A program made the position numbers and the translations under genes. Of a DNA stretch of 32,615 bases, positions 1 through 9,118 are shown piece by piece. The stretch lies in assembly GCA_025355955.1 (NCBI GenBank), contig JANXYP010000038.1, positions 1 through 32,615 on the forward strand, in the 5' to 3' direction. The notes beneath the pieces are model-generated. The model ran no database searches, was not told the DNA's origin, and saw nothing but the letters and a program-made list of their open reading frames with translations. Each line of letters opens with the position of its first letter. Position 1 is the stretch's first letter. The DNA comes from Chloroflexota bacterium (lineage in GTDB: Bacteria; Chloroflexota; Chloroflexia; QHBQ01).

Positions 1-440
1 TTCTGCCCGAAGTAGGCGCGGGTGGGCTGCACGATATTGAACAGCTTGGCAACGATGGTGGCAACCCCACGAAAGTGACCGGGCCGAGCTGCGCCTTCCA
101 GCGGCCTGGTAATATCGCCGATGTCAATATAGGTCTGGAAACCGGCGGGGTAAAGCTCGGATGGAGGTGGGGCAAACACCGCACCGACGCTACAACAGCG
201 CAGCAGGCCGAGGTCGCGGGCGAGGTCGCGGGGGTAAGTCTTGAAGTCCTCGTTGGGGCCGAACTGGGTGGGGTTGACGAAGATACTAACCACATGAAGG
301 TCGTTCTCCTCAAGCGCCCGATCCACCAAGCTGAGGTGGCCTCCGTGCAAGTAACCCATTGTCGGCACGAAGCCAATCTCGAACTCGCCATACTCCTTAC
401 GCCATGCGCGCATCTCCGCAACGGTTTCTATAAGGTGCAT
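1..440 (-). CDS. panC: pantothenate synthetase (PanC), N-terminal part, runs off the window start
   Basis: Minus-strand translation [42 protein letters not shown]...[23 protein letters not shown]...[47 protein letters not shown] shows the PanC PTMGxLHxGH, IFVNPxQF and RPGHFRGV motifs; ATG (CAT) at 438-440. Confidence 0.93.
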   Translation of the reverse strand, partial: MHLIETVAEMRAWRKEYGEFEIGFVPTMGYLHGGHLSLVDRALEENDLHVVSIFVNPTQFGPNEDFKTYPRDLARDLGLLRCCSVGAVFAPPPSELYPAGFQTYIDIGDITRPLEGAARPGHFRGVATIVAKLFNIVQPTRAYFGQ

Positions 441-458
441 CTATTCCTCCGGTCTTGG

Positions 459-562
459 GATTGCAGATTCGAGATTGCAGATTGCAGATTAGGTCATTTA
501 GCTGCGACAGACTAGAGATACTTTCTGATTTTAATCTGCAATCTCGAATCTGCAATCTGCAA
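459..562. repeat. heptamer (GATTGCA) repeat tract with perfect 25-bp inverted repeat between panB and panC
   Basis: GATTGCAGATTCGAGATTGCAGATT (459-483) is the exact reverse complement of AATCTGCAATCTCGAATCTGCAATC (533-557). Confidence 0.9.
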
Positions 563-1399
563 TTATTCGAGTCCTTCCAACACACTATCATCCATCTTGA
601 ACGACTGCGCCTCGGTGGGGAAAGCGCCGGAACGCACATCGGCCAGATAATCGCGGGCAGCGGCGGCGATCAGGCTGCCCACCTGCGCGTACTGCCTGGC
701 GTGACGCGGCACGTAGTCGACGGTTAGGCCGATCACATCGTGGATAACCTGTACCTGGCCGTCGCAGCCCACGCCTGCGCCGATGCCAATAGTCGGGATG
801 GTCAGTTTGCGGCTAATCAGGGCAGCAAGCGGGCTGGGTACTGTCTCCAACACCAGGGCGAATGCGCCCGCCTGCTCCAACGCCAGCGCCTCGTCGAGCA
901 TCCGCTGGGCGGCGTTGTGGCTACGCCCCTGCACCTTGTAGCCGCCCAACTGATTGACCGATTGAGGGGTCAGCCCCAGATGGCCCATCACCGGGATGCC
1001 TGCAGCAGTCATACGTGCCACCGTCTCCACGATTTGGGGGCTACCGCCCTCTAGCTTGACCGCCTGGGCGTTGGCTTCGGTGAGGAAGCGGGCGGCATTA
1101 CGCATCGCCTCCTCCGCGTTCAACTGGTAGGTCATAAATGGCATATCGCCTACCAGCAGGGCGTGCTTTACCCCACGGGCAACGGCGGCAGTGTGGCGCA
1201 GCATATCGTCGAGGCTGACGTGCAGGGTGTCGGGATAGCCAAGCATCACCATCCCCAGCGAATCGCCCACCAGAATTATCGGCAGCCCCGCCTCATCCAC
1301 CAGCTTTGCAGTGGCATAATCATAGGCGGTGAGCATGGCGATCTTCTCGCCCTGCGCCTTCATCTCGCGCACATCGCTGATCGTAATTCGTTTATCCAT
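563..1399 (-). CDS. panB: 3-methyl-2-oxobutanoate hydroxymethyltransferase (PanB)
   Basis: Translation with MLTAYDYATAKLVDEAG, VGDSLGMVMLGYPDTLHVSLDDMLRHTAAVARG, GHLGLTPQSVNQLGGYKVQGR, IGIGAGVGCDGQVQVIHDVIGL typical of PanB. Confidence 0.96.
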   Translation of the reverse strand: MDKRITISDVREMKAQGEKIAMLTAYDYATAKLVDEAGLPIILVGDSLGMVMLGYPDTLHVSLDDMLRHTAAVARGVKHALLVGDMPFMTYQLNAEEAMRNAARFLTEANAQAVKLEGGSPQIVETVARMTAAGIPVMGHLGLTPQSVNQLGGYKVQGRSHNAAQRMLDEALALEQAGAFALVLETVPSPLAALISRKLTIPTIGIGAGVGCDGQVQVIHDVIGLTVDYVPRHARQYAQVGSLIAAAARDYLADVRSGAFPTEAQSFKMDDSVLEGLE

Positions 1400-1518
1400 G
1401 TGCCTAAAGTCCTCCTCCGGCCCTTTTCAATTTTGAATTATGAATGTTGAATGTTGAATTGGCGGCGGGGCAGGCCTTGACACCCACCGTACCTAACTCA
1501 AGATTCATAATTCAAGAT

Positions 1519-2493
1519 TCAAAATTGTAACATCGCGGAGGCAATCGCCGCCTCATCGTACAGTTCGTCGCTGGTAGATGCGGGCGGCGCAGCGAACAGG
1601 GCGTGCAGCGCGTTCAACTTATCGGCATCCAGGCCCTTACCCTGGGCCAGCGGCAGGGTAAGCAGGCCGAGTTCGCGGTAGAGGCGAGCAACTGCTGGAT
1701 AAACCTGATCGAGCGCTTGCAGGTGGCGAGCGACCGTGCTGCTGTCGCCTCGGGCAATTGGGCCAGTCAAGGCGGTGGGCAGACCAAGACGTTCCAGGTT
1801 TTCGATGTTGCCGCGCAGCAACGGCAGCAGGGCAGCGAGGCCCGCTTCAGGGTCGATGCCGATCGCGGCGAGTAGTTGCGCGCCGATCGCGGCGAGGGTG
1901 ACGGAGTAGTTGGCGGCCAACACCGCAGCAGCGTGGTAAAGCGTCTTGTCCTGGGGGCGGAGCAGCATCGGTGTGCCGCCAATGTCCGCCGCAATGCGAG
2001 TGAGCGCGGGAACCAGGATGGCATCGCCTTCGATGGCAAAGCTACTGCCTGGCAGTCGCGCCAGCGCCAGTTCGATGCTGGCGAACGCCTGCAAGGGATG
2101 CAAACTGCCCACTAGCGCGCCGTGTTCGCGCACCCCGCTCAGTGCGGCGCTACTCAGCGCCCCGCTGGTATGCGCCACTGCCTTACCCAGCCCCAGCCCG
2201 GTCCGCCCGATGCTGCCCGCAAGCGGGGCGATCACGTCGTCGGGCGTGGTAATGAAGGTCAGGTCGGCGGCGGCAAACACCTCGGTCGGGCTGCCGCACA
2301 GCAGGTTCGGCTTGCCCAACGCTGCCGCCAGCGCGTCATAATGCTGACGGTGGCGACTGGCAATTGCCACAATGTTGTAGCCCGCCCGCTGCATCAGTAT
2401 CGCCAGGGCGCTGCCCACTCGCCCTGCACCGATGAAGCCAATCCGCCACTCGGCAACTGGTCGGTCCAGCCAGCCACAAGCCTCATTGTCCAT
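1519..2493 (-). CDS. Rossmann-fold/DUF2520 protein (F420/NADP oxidoreductase-like)
   Basis: N-terminal RIGFIGAGRVGSALA Rossmann motif; GSLHPLQAF and HAAAVLAANYSVTLAAIG typical of DUF2520 proteins; upstream of panB/panC on the same strand. Confidence 0.85.
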   Translation of the reverse strand: MDNEACGWLDRPVAEWRIGFIGAGRVGSALAILMQRAGYNIVAIASRHRQHYDALAAALGKPNLLCGSPTEVFAAADLTFITTPDDVIAPLAGSIGRTGLGLGKAVAHTSGALSSAALSGVREHGALVGSLHPLQAFASIELALARLPGSSFAIEGDAILVPALTRIAADIGGTPMLLRPQDKTLYHAAAVLAANYSVTLAAIGAQLLAAIGIDPEAGLAALLPLLRGNIENLERLGLPTALTGPIARGDSSTVARHLQALDQVYPAVARLYRELGLLTLPLAQGKGLDADKLNALHALFAAPPASTSDELYDEAAIASAMLQF

Positions 2494-2808
2494 ACGCTGC
2501 TCCTCCTTGCCACTGGCGCAAGCGGCATGAGAGCTAGAGCATGGGACACGGCAGCTAACTGCGTCGTCGGCCTGGCTATAGCCATCTCAGGCGCAGCGCG
2601 CTCCAAGTGGATACCAAATCATACCAAATAGCAAGAAGCACCTGCAAGATTGTGATTTAGTACACTTATTCGCCAGCCGCCGCTTGCATAAAGCAGCTTG
2701 TTTGTGATACAATCCCCTTGAACCAGAAGTTCCTAAAGATGGGAATAGATAGCGGTTCCGATTTGAGTAACGTTCGTTTCCACCTAACAGATAAGGAGAG
2801 TTCTTCAA

Positions 2809-4638
2809 GTGAAGCAAAGAAACAGATTTATAGCCATCGGGTCAGTCTTGGTCCTCAGCGTGATCCTCGCAGCCTGTGGCGGGGATAACCCTACTGCTGT
2901 ACCCGCACCCACCAACACCACAGTCGCGCAGGTGGCTGCGTCCACCGATACGACTGCTGCAGTCACTCCGGGTGCTAGCGGAGCGAACGCGACCATGGTG
3001 ATAACCACAACCGCCGCTCCGGCCATGGCTATGACGGTGACAACCACCGAGGGTGGCACGGCTAAGGTGCTGGGCGATACCGGCTTCCGTGCCGCCGCCA
3101 ATGGCTTCAGCTTCAGAAACTTCGGCAATCAGTATCCCAACACCCCTGGCACCTTTACTGTGGATGCCGCCCGTAAGCTGCTCGGTGATGCCGCCATCTG
3201 CGCCAACGTCAGTGGCGACACTTGCACTCCCTCGCCCGCCGCCACGCAGTGGATTGACCAGATGAACAAAGGTATCAATGGCGGCCACTGCGAAGGATTT
3301 GCCGTCGCCAGCATGGAGATATATAAGGGGATCTCTAAGTCTAGCGATTTCGGTGCAGCCAGCGTTGCCGACCTGAAGTTGGATCCCACCGACCCGAACA
3401 GCAACCCCAAGTTGCTGGCGCTAATCGCCAACGGCTGGACGCTGCAAACCCTTCAGCCGGTGCAACCCACCCGCATCGGCAGCATGAACCAGACTCCGAA
3501 CCAGATCCTCGACCAGATTATCGCCTCGATGCAGAACGGCGCGCCCGACCCGCTCATTATCGCCTTCTGGAAGCCTGGCTACAAAGAGGGTCATGCCGTG
3601 ACCCCGATTTGGGCTGAGGATAAGGGTAATGGCGTTGTCTGGCTGCATATCTACGACAACAACTACCCTGCGGAGGACAAGTACATCATATTCGACCGCA
3701 ACACCCAAACCTGGACTTACTCCACTGCTGCCGACCCAACCAAGGATGCCAGCGCCTATATCGGTGATGCCACCACCTTCACGCTGGGGGTTGCGCCACT
3801 TTCCTCCCGCACCAAGCCGCCGGTCTGCCCATTCTGCAAGAATGGCAGCGGCAGCGGCCTCTTCAGCCCCCTCGCCGACGGGCAGCAACAGGAGCAGGTG
3901 ATGGTTGACGGCAGCGCCCAGATGCTCTTCACCGACAAGGCTGGTCACAAGTTCGGCTACGACAATGGCAAGATGGTCAGCGACATCTCCGGCGCTAGCA
4001 TGACCTACCTCCCTGGCGGCCTGGGTCACGATCATGGCCCTATTTATGACCTTCCAGAAGGCGCGGACTACCAGGCTACGCTCGAAGGCAGCGTCGTCAC
4101 CGGCACCAATAGCGTCATCACCGGCACCGGCAGCGTAACCGGCACCGGCAGCGATGAGGTTGCTATGTTCGGCCAGGGCGAGGCGGTAGACATCGCGGGT
4201 ATCAAGCTGGGCGCAGGCGCGAACGACAGCCTCAGCATCAGCGGCGACGGCCAGAAGATCAGCTATAAGCCCGGTGAGGCGGAGACCCCCGAAGTGAAGA
4301 TTGCCAACAACGATGGCAGCAAGGACTACGGCTTCGACCTGACCGGCATCAACTTCACCCCTGGCGAAGAGGTTGACTTCTCCGTAGACGACGCTACCGG
4401 CAAGCTGGCGATCAAGGATATCAGCGGCAGCCCCGATATGTACACTCTCAGCTTCACCGAGACCGATGCCAGTGGCACACACAAGTACAAGCACGCTGAC
4501 ATTCCGTTGAACCCCGGCGACACCGAGTTCGTAGACTTCGGCACCTGGAAGGATGGTGACGCGGTCAACATCGGGGTCGACCAGGGCAGCAACGGCACCA
4601 TTGACCAGACCCTGAGCGAGAGCGACCAGCAGCCATAA
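2809..4638 (+). CDS. lipoprotein with papain-like/C39-like Cys-His region and C-terminal beta-repeat domain
   Basis: GTG start with AAGGAG upstream; lipobox signal MKQRNRFIAIGSVLVLSVILAACGG; GGHCEGFAVAS ... EGHAVTPIWA ... IYDNNYP. Confidence 0.85.
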   Translation: MKQRNRFIAIGSVLVLSVILAACGGDNPTAVPAPTNTTVAQVAASTDTTAAVTPGASGANATMVITTTAAPAMAMTVTTTEGGTAKVLGDTGFRAAANGFSFRNFGNQYPNTPGTFTVDAARKLLGDAAICANVSGDTCTPSPAATQWIDQMNKGINGGHCEGFAVASMEIYKGISKSSDFGAASVADLKLDPTDPNSNPKLLALIANGWTLQTLQPVQPTRIGSMNQTPNQILDQIIASMQNGAPDPLIIAFWKPGYKEGHAVTPIWAEDKGNGVVWLHIYDNNYPAEDKYIIFDRNTQTWTYSTAADPTKDASAYIGDATTFTLGVAPLSSRTKPPVCPFCKNGSGSGLFSPLADGQQQEQVMVDGSAQMLFTDKAGHKFGYDNGKMVSDISGASMTYLPGGLGHDHGPIYDLPEGADYQATLEGSVVTGTNSVITGTGSVTGTGSDEVAMFGQGEAVDIAGIKLGAGANDSLSISGDGQKISYKPGEAETPEVKIANNDGSKDYGFDLTGINFTPGEEVDFSVDDATGKLAIKDISGSPDMYTLSFTETDASGTHKYKHADIPLNPGDTEFVDFGTWKDGDAVNIGVDQGSNGTIDQTLSESDQQP

Positions 4639-4679
4639 AGCAGCCGAAGTCGCAAGGGCAAGTTGCAGGGTACAAGTGT

Positions 4680-4708
4680 GGGGCGCACGGTTGTGCGCCC
4701 CATCTCTT
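4680..4708 (+). terminator. hairpin terminator after the lipoprotein gene
   Basis: GGGGCGCAC-GGTT-GTGCGCCCC followed by ATCTCTTT. Confidence 0.7.
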
Positions 4709-4854
4709 TGCCACAATACATCTCTGGTAGGAGGTGTACTCAACCCTGATCCAACCTTACCAGAACCTTACCAAACATTGCTGAGGCGGTGAAACTGGGT
4801 GAAACTTTAAGGATGATCACACGTATTTGTATTGCTTGCGGCTAGCTAGCTATG

Positions 4855-4953
4855 TTATACCAATTAGCCGTGGTGCCGATATAATTTCTGTAGTGGCGAA
4901 CCGTTGTTCGCCCTGGCCCAATTTATACTATCTGCTCGGCTAATTGGTATTAC
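4855..4953. mobile_element. MITE-like element, TIR TACCAATTAGCCG
   Basis: TTA-TACCAATTAGCCG ... CGGCTAATTGGTA-TTA; internal hairpin GGCGAACCGTTGTTCGCC; a related element is at 27937-28106. Confidence 0.75.
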
Positions 4954-5035
4954 AATCGCGCTGTGAGCATCCAGCTCCTAGCTCTATGCTTAATATTCAG
5001 AGCTTCTCAGACTAAACCAAAGGAGAACAAGTAAA

Positions 5036-5393
5036 GTGAAGAAGGAACGCAGATTTCTGTCAGTGTGTGCGGTACTTATATTGGTGACGCGCTGGTTGCC
5101 AACCATGAGCCAATCTACTATCTACCCTCCAGTGGCGATTACAGCATTGACATCACCAGCAGCAACCTGAATGGGCAGGACACTGAAGAACTGGCGCTGT
5201 TCGGCCAGGGCATGGCTGCCGATGTGTCCAACATCAAGCTCGACAGGGGCATGGACGACCAACTCAGCCTGTCTGGTGGTCAGAAACTGGGCTTCAAGGC
5301 GGGCGAGGCGGAATCTCCTGACATCAAGCTGGCGGTAGAGGCGGGCGGCAAGGACTACCAGGTGGACATCATTGCTGGCGATTTAGTCGCTTC
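5036..5393 (+). pseudogene. truncated, frameshifted paralog of the 2809-4638 lipoprotein
   Basis: GTG at 5036 gives a signal-like MKKERRFLSVCAVLILV in one frame; the downstream frame encodes PIYYLPSSGDY...ELALFGQGMAADVSNIKLDRGMDDQLSLSGGQKLGFKAGEAESPDIKLA, similar to the C-terminal part of the upstream lipoprotein (DEVAMFGQGEAVDIAGIKLGAGANDSLSISGDGQKISYKPGEAETPEVKIA). Confidence 0.7.
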
Positions 5394-5486
5394 GAGACTG
5401 TCTGATAACTCAGTTTACTGTGCTTGGCAGCAGGGCGAACGTCAATGCGCCCCTACGGGTATATCCACTAGTTTTCAGACAGCTTC
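5394..5486. mobile_element. MITE-like element, TIR near CTGTCTGAnAACT
   Basis: GAGACTGTCTGATAACT (5394-5410) versus AGTTTTCAGACAGCTTC (5470-5486) inverted; internal GGGCGAACGTCAATGCGCCCC hairpin. Confidence 0.6.
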
Positions 5487-5501
5487 TTCAAGGGGGTTGG
5501 T

Positions 5502-6908
5502 CTACTCTGCTATCAAGGTAGAACGGTCAGGTGCATCTACGCCCACCGCCGCAAGCCTTACCACGCGATTACGTAGTGCTTCAGCAGTTAGCAGTCGTCG
5601 TGGTAGTTCGAGCTGGCGATAGATATCGATTGCCTTTTCCAAAGCCTCTCTGGCTGCGGCATAACTCTGCGGATCAGCGGCATCCCGGGCTCGGTTCAGC
5701 AGCATTGTAGCGTAATCCTCCAGCGTGGCCGCCAGTTCATAAGGAGTGAGGTTGACGTAGCTATTAATCAAAAGTTGGAAGTGAACAGCAGCCTCATCCC
5801 ATTCGCCCAGCGCGGTGTACAACAATGCCAACGCCTGGCTGATCAAGGTATCCTCCTCGCCCGCTTCGCCCAAGCGCCGCCAGATATCTTTCAGCCATTG
5901 CAGGTGACGAAGGATCGAGGTTCGCTCCTTGCGGGTGATGTAATATACTGCCATTTGCAAGGCAAACTCGCTCTTCCACATGGGGTCGCTGAGGTAGGAG
6001 TTGAGGCTACGCAGTGCCTGGATATACCAGGCATCAGGGTCGTTCGCGTTACGCACCAGGTCAATCAGATTGCTTGCAACTGCGCCTTCGGCGACGCGAT
6101 CACCAGTGCGCTGCACCAACTCGTACGCCTCGCGCAGGTAGATCTCCGCCCTGGCGAAGTCGCCATATGTGGCATAAGCCCCCGCCGCCTCGGCGGTTAC
6201 TCTGCAGCGAACCTCCAGGTTTGTAACCTGCTCACGTATAGCCAGTGCTTTATCAGCATAGTCCAGCGCCAGGCTATAAGGGCCGTAGTAGCGGTGCAGC
6301 CAGATCAGCGGGCGATAAGCCGCCGCCAGGTCGTTAGGATCGCCACTCTTCTTGGCATCAGTCAACCCACGGCTGTAGAAATCGGTGGCGGTCTCGATAT
6401 CGTTGCGTAGCACGTAGATGTTGCCAATATTGCCGAGCGCCTTGGTGGTCACGTTGTATGCTCCAATCGCTAGCGCCACTTCGATGCTGCGCTGGTAGTA
6501 GGCAATCGCTTCATCCAATTGTGCCTCATAATAGACGATGTTGCCCAGCTTGTTCAGCACATCGGCGAACAATGCCCGCCCGCCCAGGTGTTGCTCCAGG
6601 CTATTTTGCGCCAGCAGCAACTCCGCTTTCGCCTCCTTAATCATTCCCTTGTTATAGTAGATACAGCCCTGCAACCAGAAGGCCCGAGCATTAAACAGAT
6701 ACTTTTCGCGCTCTTCATTGGTTAGCGCCAGTATCTCATTGTCGGCTTGGGTCACGTTCGCACTGGCGTGTTCATAGTTGGAGCGATTGACATTTGCTTC
6801 GGCACGATCGAGATATAGCTTTGCCCGTGGCGCACGCAGTGACGCACCGCAGCTTACACAGACAAGCGCGATCTCACGGTTTCGCGTGTTACAATTGAAG
6901 CATTTCAT
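5502..6908 (-). CDS. zinc-ribbon + tetratricopeptide repeat protein
   Basis: N-terminal MKCFNCNTRNREIALVCVSCGASL (CxxC...CxxC) then TPR units (LGNIVYYEAQLDEAIAYYQRSIEVA, LGNIGNIYVLRNDIETATDFYSRGL). Confidence 0.8.
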   Translation of the reverse strand: MKCFNCNTRNREIALVCVSCGASLRAPRAKLYLDRAEANVNRSNYEHASANVTQADNEILALTNEEREKYLFNARAFWLQGCIYYNKGMIKEAKAELLLAQNSLEQHLGGRALFADVLNKLGNIVYYEAQLDEAIAYYQRSIEVALAIGAYNVTTKALGNIGNIYVLRNDIETATDFYSRGLTDAKKSGDPNDLAAAYRPLIWLHRYYGPYSLALDYADKALAIREQVTNLEVRCRVTAEAAGAYATYGDFARAEIYLREAYELVQRTGDRVAEGAVASNLIDLVRNANDPDAWYIQALRSLNSYLSDPMWKSEFALQMAVYYITRKERTSILRHLQWLKDIWRRLGEAGEEDTLISQALALLYTALGEWDEAAVHFQLLINSYVNLTPYELAATLEDYATMLLNRARDAADPQSYAAAREALEKAIDIYRQLELPRRLLTAEALRNRVVRLAAVGVDAPDRSTLIAE

Positions 6909-7079
6909 TGAAGTTCAATCCGTAAGGGTCAAGGGGATTACAGCAAAGGGCGCTGGGCGTGGGCAGTGAGGAGGGGCTGATGATGATAGGCTTTGCTGAA
7001 CCCTGGGTATAAACTATCCCACTAATATTATAACACATTGTACCCAAACCAGTTAGGCTTATAGCTGACAATTTATGAT

Positions 7080-7330
7080 GCAACATCGCGCCATATTCCT
7101 GCTGTATAATCGCTTCATCATAAGGATAGAGCTTGCCGCTCTGGAGCGCCAACCTGAAGTGGTCAGTTGCTGCCTCATCTTCGCCGAGCGCCTTGTACAG
7201 CAAAGCATAGGTGTGTTCAATCTCCGCTGCGTCTTCTGTGTCCGAAGCGCCGAGCAGATTCTCTCTAACCCATAGGAACGGTGGTACCGTGGTCAGGTGA
7301 GCGAAGAAGTAGGCAGTAGACCAGCTACTC
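7080..7330 (-). pseudogene. remnant of a TPR paralog of the 5502-6908 gene
   Basis: Minus frame DTEDAAEIEHTYALLYKALGEDEAATDHFRLALQSGKLYPYDEAIIQQEYGAMLHHKL resembles EEDTLISQALALLYTALGEWDEAAVHFQLLINSYVNLTPYELAATLEDYATMLLNRA of the neighbour; no intact N- or C-terminus. Confidence 0.6.
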
Positions 7331-7334
7331 ATGC

Positions 7335-7466
7335 TTAGTATTACAGCCTCAGTTGGCATATTTGCGCCAGATTGGTGTAGGGGCGAATCGCATACGCCCT
7401 GCCGCCCAGTGTCCAAGCCAATCGTAACTACCGCATCTTGACTAGGAACTGAGGCTGTAATATTAG
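7335..7466. mobile_element. MITE-like element with perfect 16-bp TIRs and TTAG flanks
   Basis: TATTACAGCCTCAGTT (7339-7354) ... AACTGAGGCTGTAATA (7447-7462), TTAG on both sides (7335-7338, 7463-7466); internal GGGGCGAATCGCATACGCCC. Confidence 0.8.
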
Positions 7467-7675
7467 GGCGCAGCTCATAGCATTGCGATCGCGCATCCGG
7501 GTGAGTGCCACCCACCCCTACGACAGTTGTGCATGGCAATTTGATGAACTGCACCCACATTCTTGCCTAATATGCTAATATGCTGGTATAATAACATCGC
7601 TAACAACCTCGCCAATGATAATCCAAATATCCATATCGTCTAGTATGATCTTTCCGAAGGAAAGGAATAAACTTT

Positions 7676-8068
7676 ATGTTTGATTTCGATGACAACCCGC
7701 GCCCACGCCGCCAGGTAGAGGATGATATTGCCGATGATCGCGCTATGCGTGGCGCAGAGCGACTCAAGCAGGTGGCAGTCTACTACTATCCCCATCAGCT
7801 GATCCCTCTTGATGAGCAACTATCAAAGATCAACAGCAAGACCCGCGCATACGATGGGCTGAAGATCAATCGTAGCACCTACCTGCGCGTCTGCGGTGAG
7901 GTGATGATGGAGTTGATGAACGACCCTGATTTCGCCAAACCGCTGCTCGAACGTCTCTACGAGGAGAAGGAGCTGGCCCAACGCTTGAGGGATAAGTTGC
8001 ATGACCTGCTCGACTTGCAGAAAGCCTACAAGGATGGTCAGCTTGTGCCAAAGCTGGGCGAACTTTGA
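7676..8068 (+). CDS. hypothetical protein, 130 aa
   Basis: ATG with GAAGGAAAGGA upstream; followed by a strong terminator. Confidence 0.8.
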   Translation: MFDFDDNPRPRRQVEDDIADDRAMRGAERLKQVAVYYYPHQLIPLDEQLSKINSKTRAYDGLKINRSTYLRVCGEVMMELMNDPDFAKPLLERLYEEKELAQRLRDKLHDLLDLQKAYKDGQLVPKLGEL

Positions 8069-8093
8069 TGCCACCTGGTCGTGAGTGGATTAT

Positions 8094-8135
8094 CGGATGG
8101 GCGCGAATATATCACGCCCATCCGTTTTGTTTTTT
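8094..8135 (+). terminator. rho-independent terminator
   Basis: GGATGGGCG cgaatatatca CGCCCATCC followed by GTTTTGTTTTTT. Confidence 0.85.
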
Positions 8136-8320
8136 AGCATCCCGCTAGCGGTTTGGTATAAGCTCCACGAAGCACACTTGTGTGTCACTTACAGTTTATT
8201 AGTGTATTAGTACATGGGCATAACATTAAGCCAGCATTGAATGGGGGATGCTCCAGCAGCGTGTTACGTTCGCGCTTGTGGAAGATTAACCGCGTCAATG
8301 TTCGATGCGCTATCATGCTC

Positions 8321-8350
8321 TTGACAAAGAATGGAGGCAGATTGTACAAT
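8321..8350 (+). promoter_or_regulatory. sigma70-like promoter upstream of the 8422 CDS
   Basis: TTGACA (8321-8326), 18-nt spacer, TACAAT (8345-8350). Confidence 0.5.
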
Positions 8351-8421
8351 CTAGCTGCTTGATTGAGGCATCAAGTTGCAGCGCATCGCGCTAAAACTAT
8401 ATTTTTACAGGAGGCAGTACC

Positions 8422-8952
8422 ATGGCAGCACAAATCGTTGAAGAGGCGGGGCGGCTAAAACTGGTCAAGGATCGCGCATCGGGTATTCGCAACTATGGTA
8501 TAGTAACCGGCATGGGCGTGATCGCCATATTCCTGGGCATTTTCGCTTTCTTCATCACTGGTGTCTTCGGCCTGGTCTTTATTCTGGTTGGGCTATTCTT
8601 CGTGGTGTTTGGTGGACAGCAACTTTTGCGCTTCCTCACCATCGGGGAGTATTCTACCTTCGACAAGCAAGCCGATAGCTTTAGCCAGAACGACAAACTT
8701 CTCGCCAAGATAAGCGAACTCAAGGGCATCCAGCTTCAGCACTACACGCGACTCAATCCCAAGGGTCAGTCTTACTTCCACCGCTACTTCATCTATCTGC
8801 TCATGCCCGACGGCAAGCAGATCGAGCTAGACAGCTATCCCGACCCCGCACTGGCCGAGCAATTTGCCACTCATATTGCCGCCTATATCGGCCTCACCGT
8901 CGAGCATACCGAGGAAATCAGGCGCGAGGGAGCAGCGCAGCCAACTTCGTAA
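8422..8952 (+). CDS. membrane protein, 176 aa, two predicted TM segments
   Basis: AGGAGG upstream of ATG; IVTGMGVIAIFLGIFAFFITGVFGLVFILVGLFFVVFGG hydrophobic stretch. Confidence 0.8.
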   Translation: MAAQIVEEAGRLKLVKDRASGIRNYGIVTGMGVIAIFLGIFAFFITGVFGLVFILVGLFFVVFGGQQLLRFLTIGEYSTFDKQADSFSQNDKLLAKISELKGIQLQHYTRLNPKGQSYFHRYFIYLLMPDGKQIELDSYPDPALAEQFATHIAAYIGLTVEHTEEIRREGAAQPTS

Positions 8953-8978
8953 ACCATCCAGCCACTCAAGCAAGTCAA

Positions 8979-9014
8979 ATCGCGCCTCCACCCATGAACA
9001 GGTGGAGGCGCGAT
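8979..9014. terminator. strong hairpin downstream of the 8422-8952 gene
   Basis: ATCGCGCCTCCACC-catgaaca-GGTGGAGGCGCGAT, no clear T tract. Confidence 0.5.
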
Positions 9015-9118
9015 TACGTTGCACTGCCGTGCTTGTCACGGCCTACAATCAGCATCAAATCCCATGCGCTGGCTACTGCCAGGCAAAGCTAGGGTAAACT
9101 CTTCTAGCTCGGCGCTAC

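Noticed and set aside
3421-4743. 440-aa minus-strand ORF opposite the lipoprotein gene
   Set aside because: Shadow ORF: low-complexity AV-rich translation with no motif, while the plus strand has RBS, signal peptide and a terminator.
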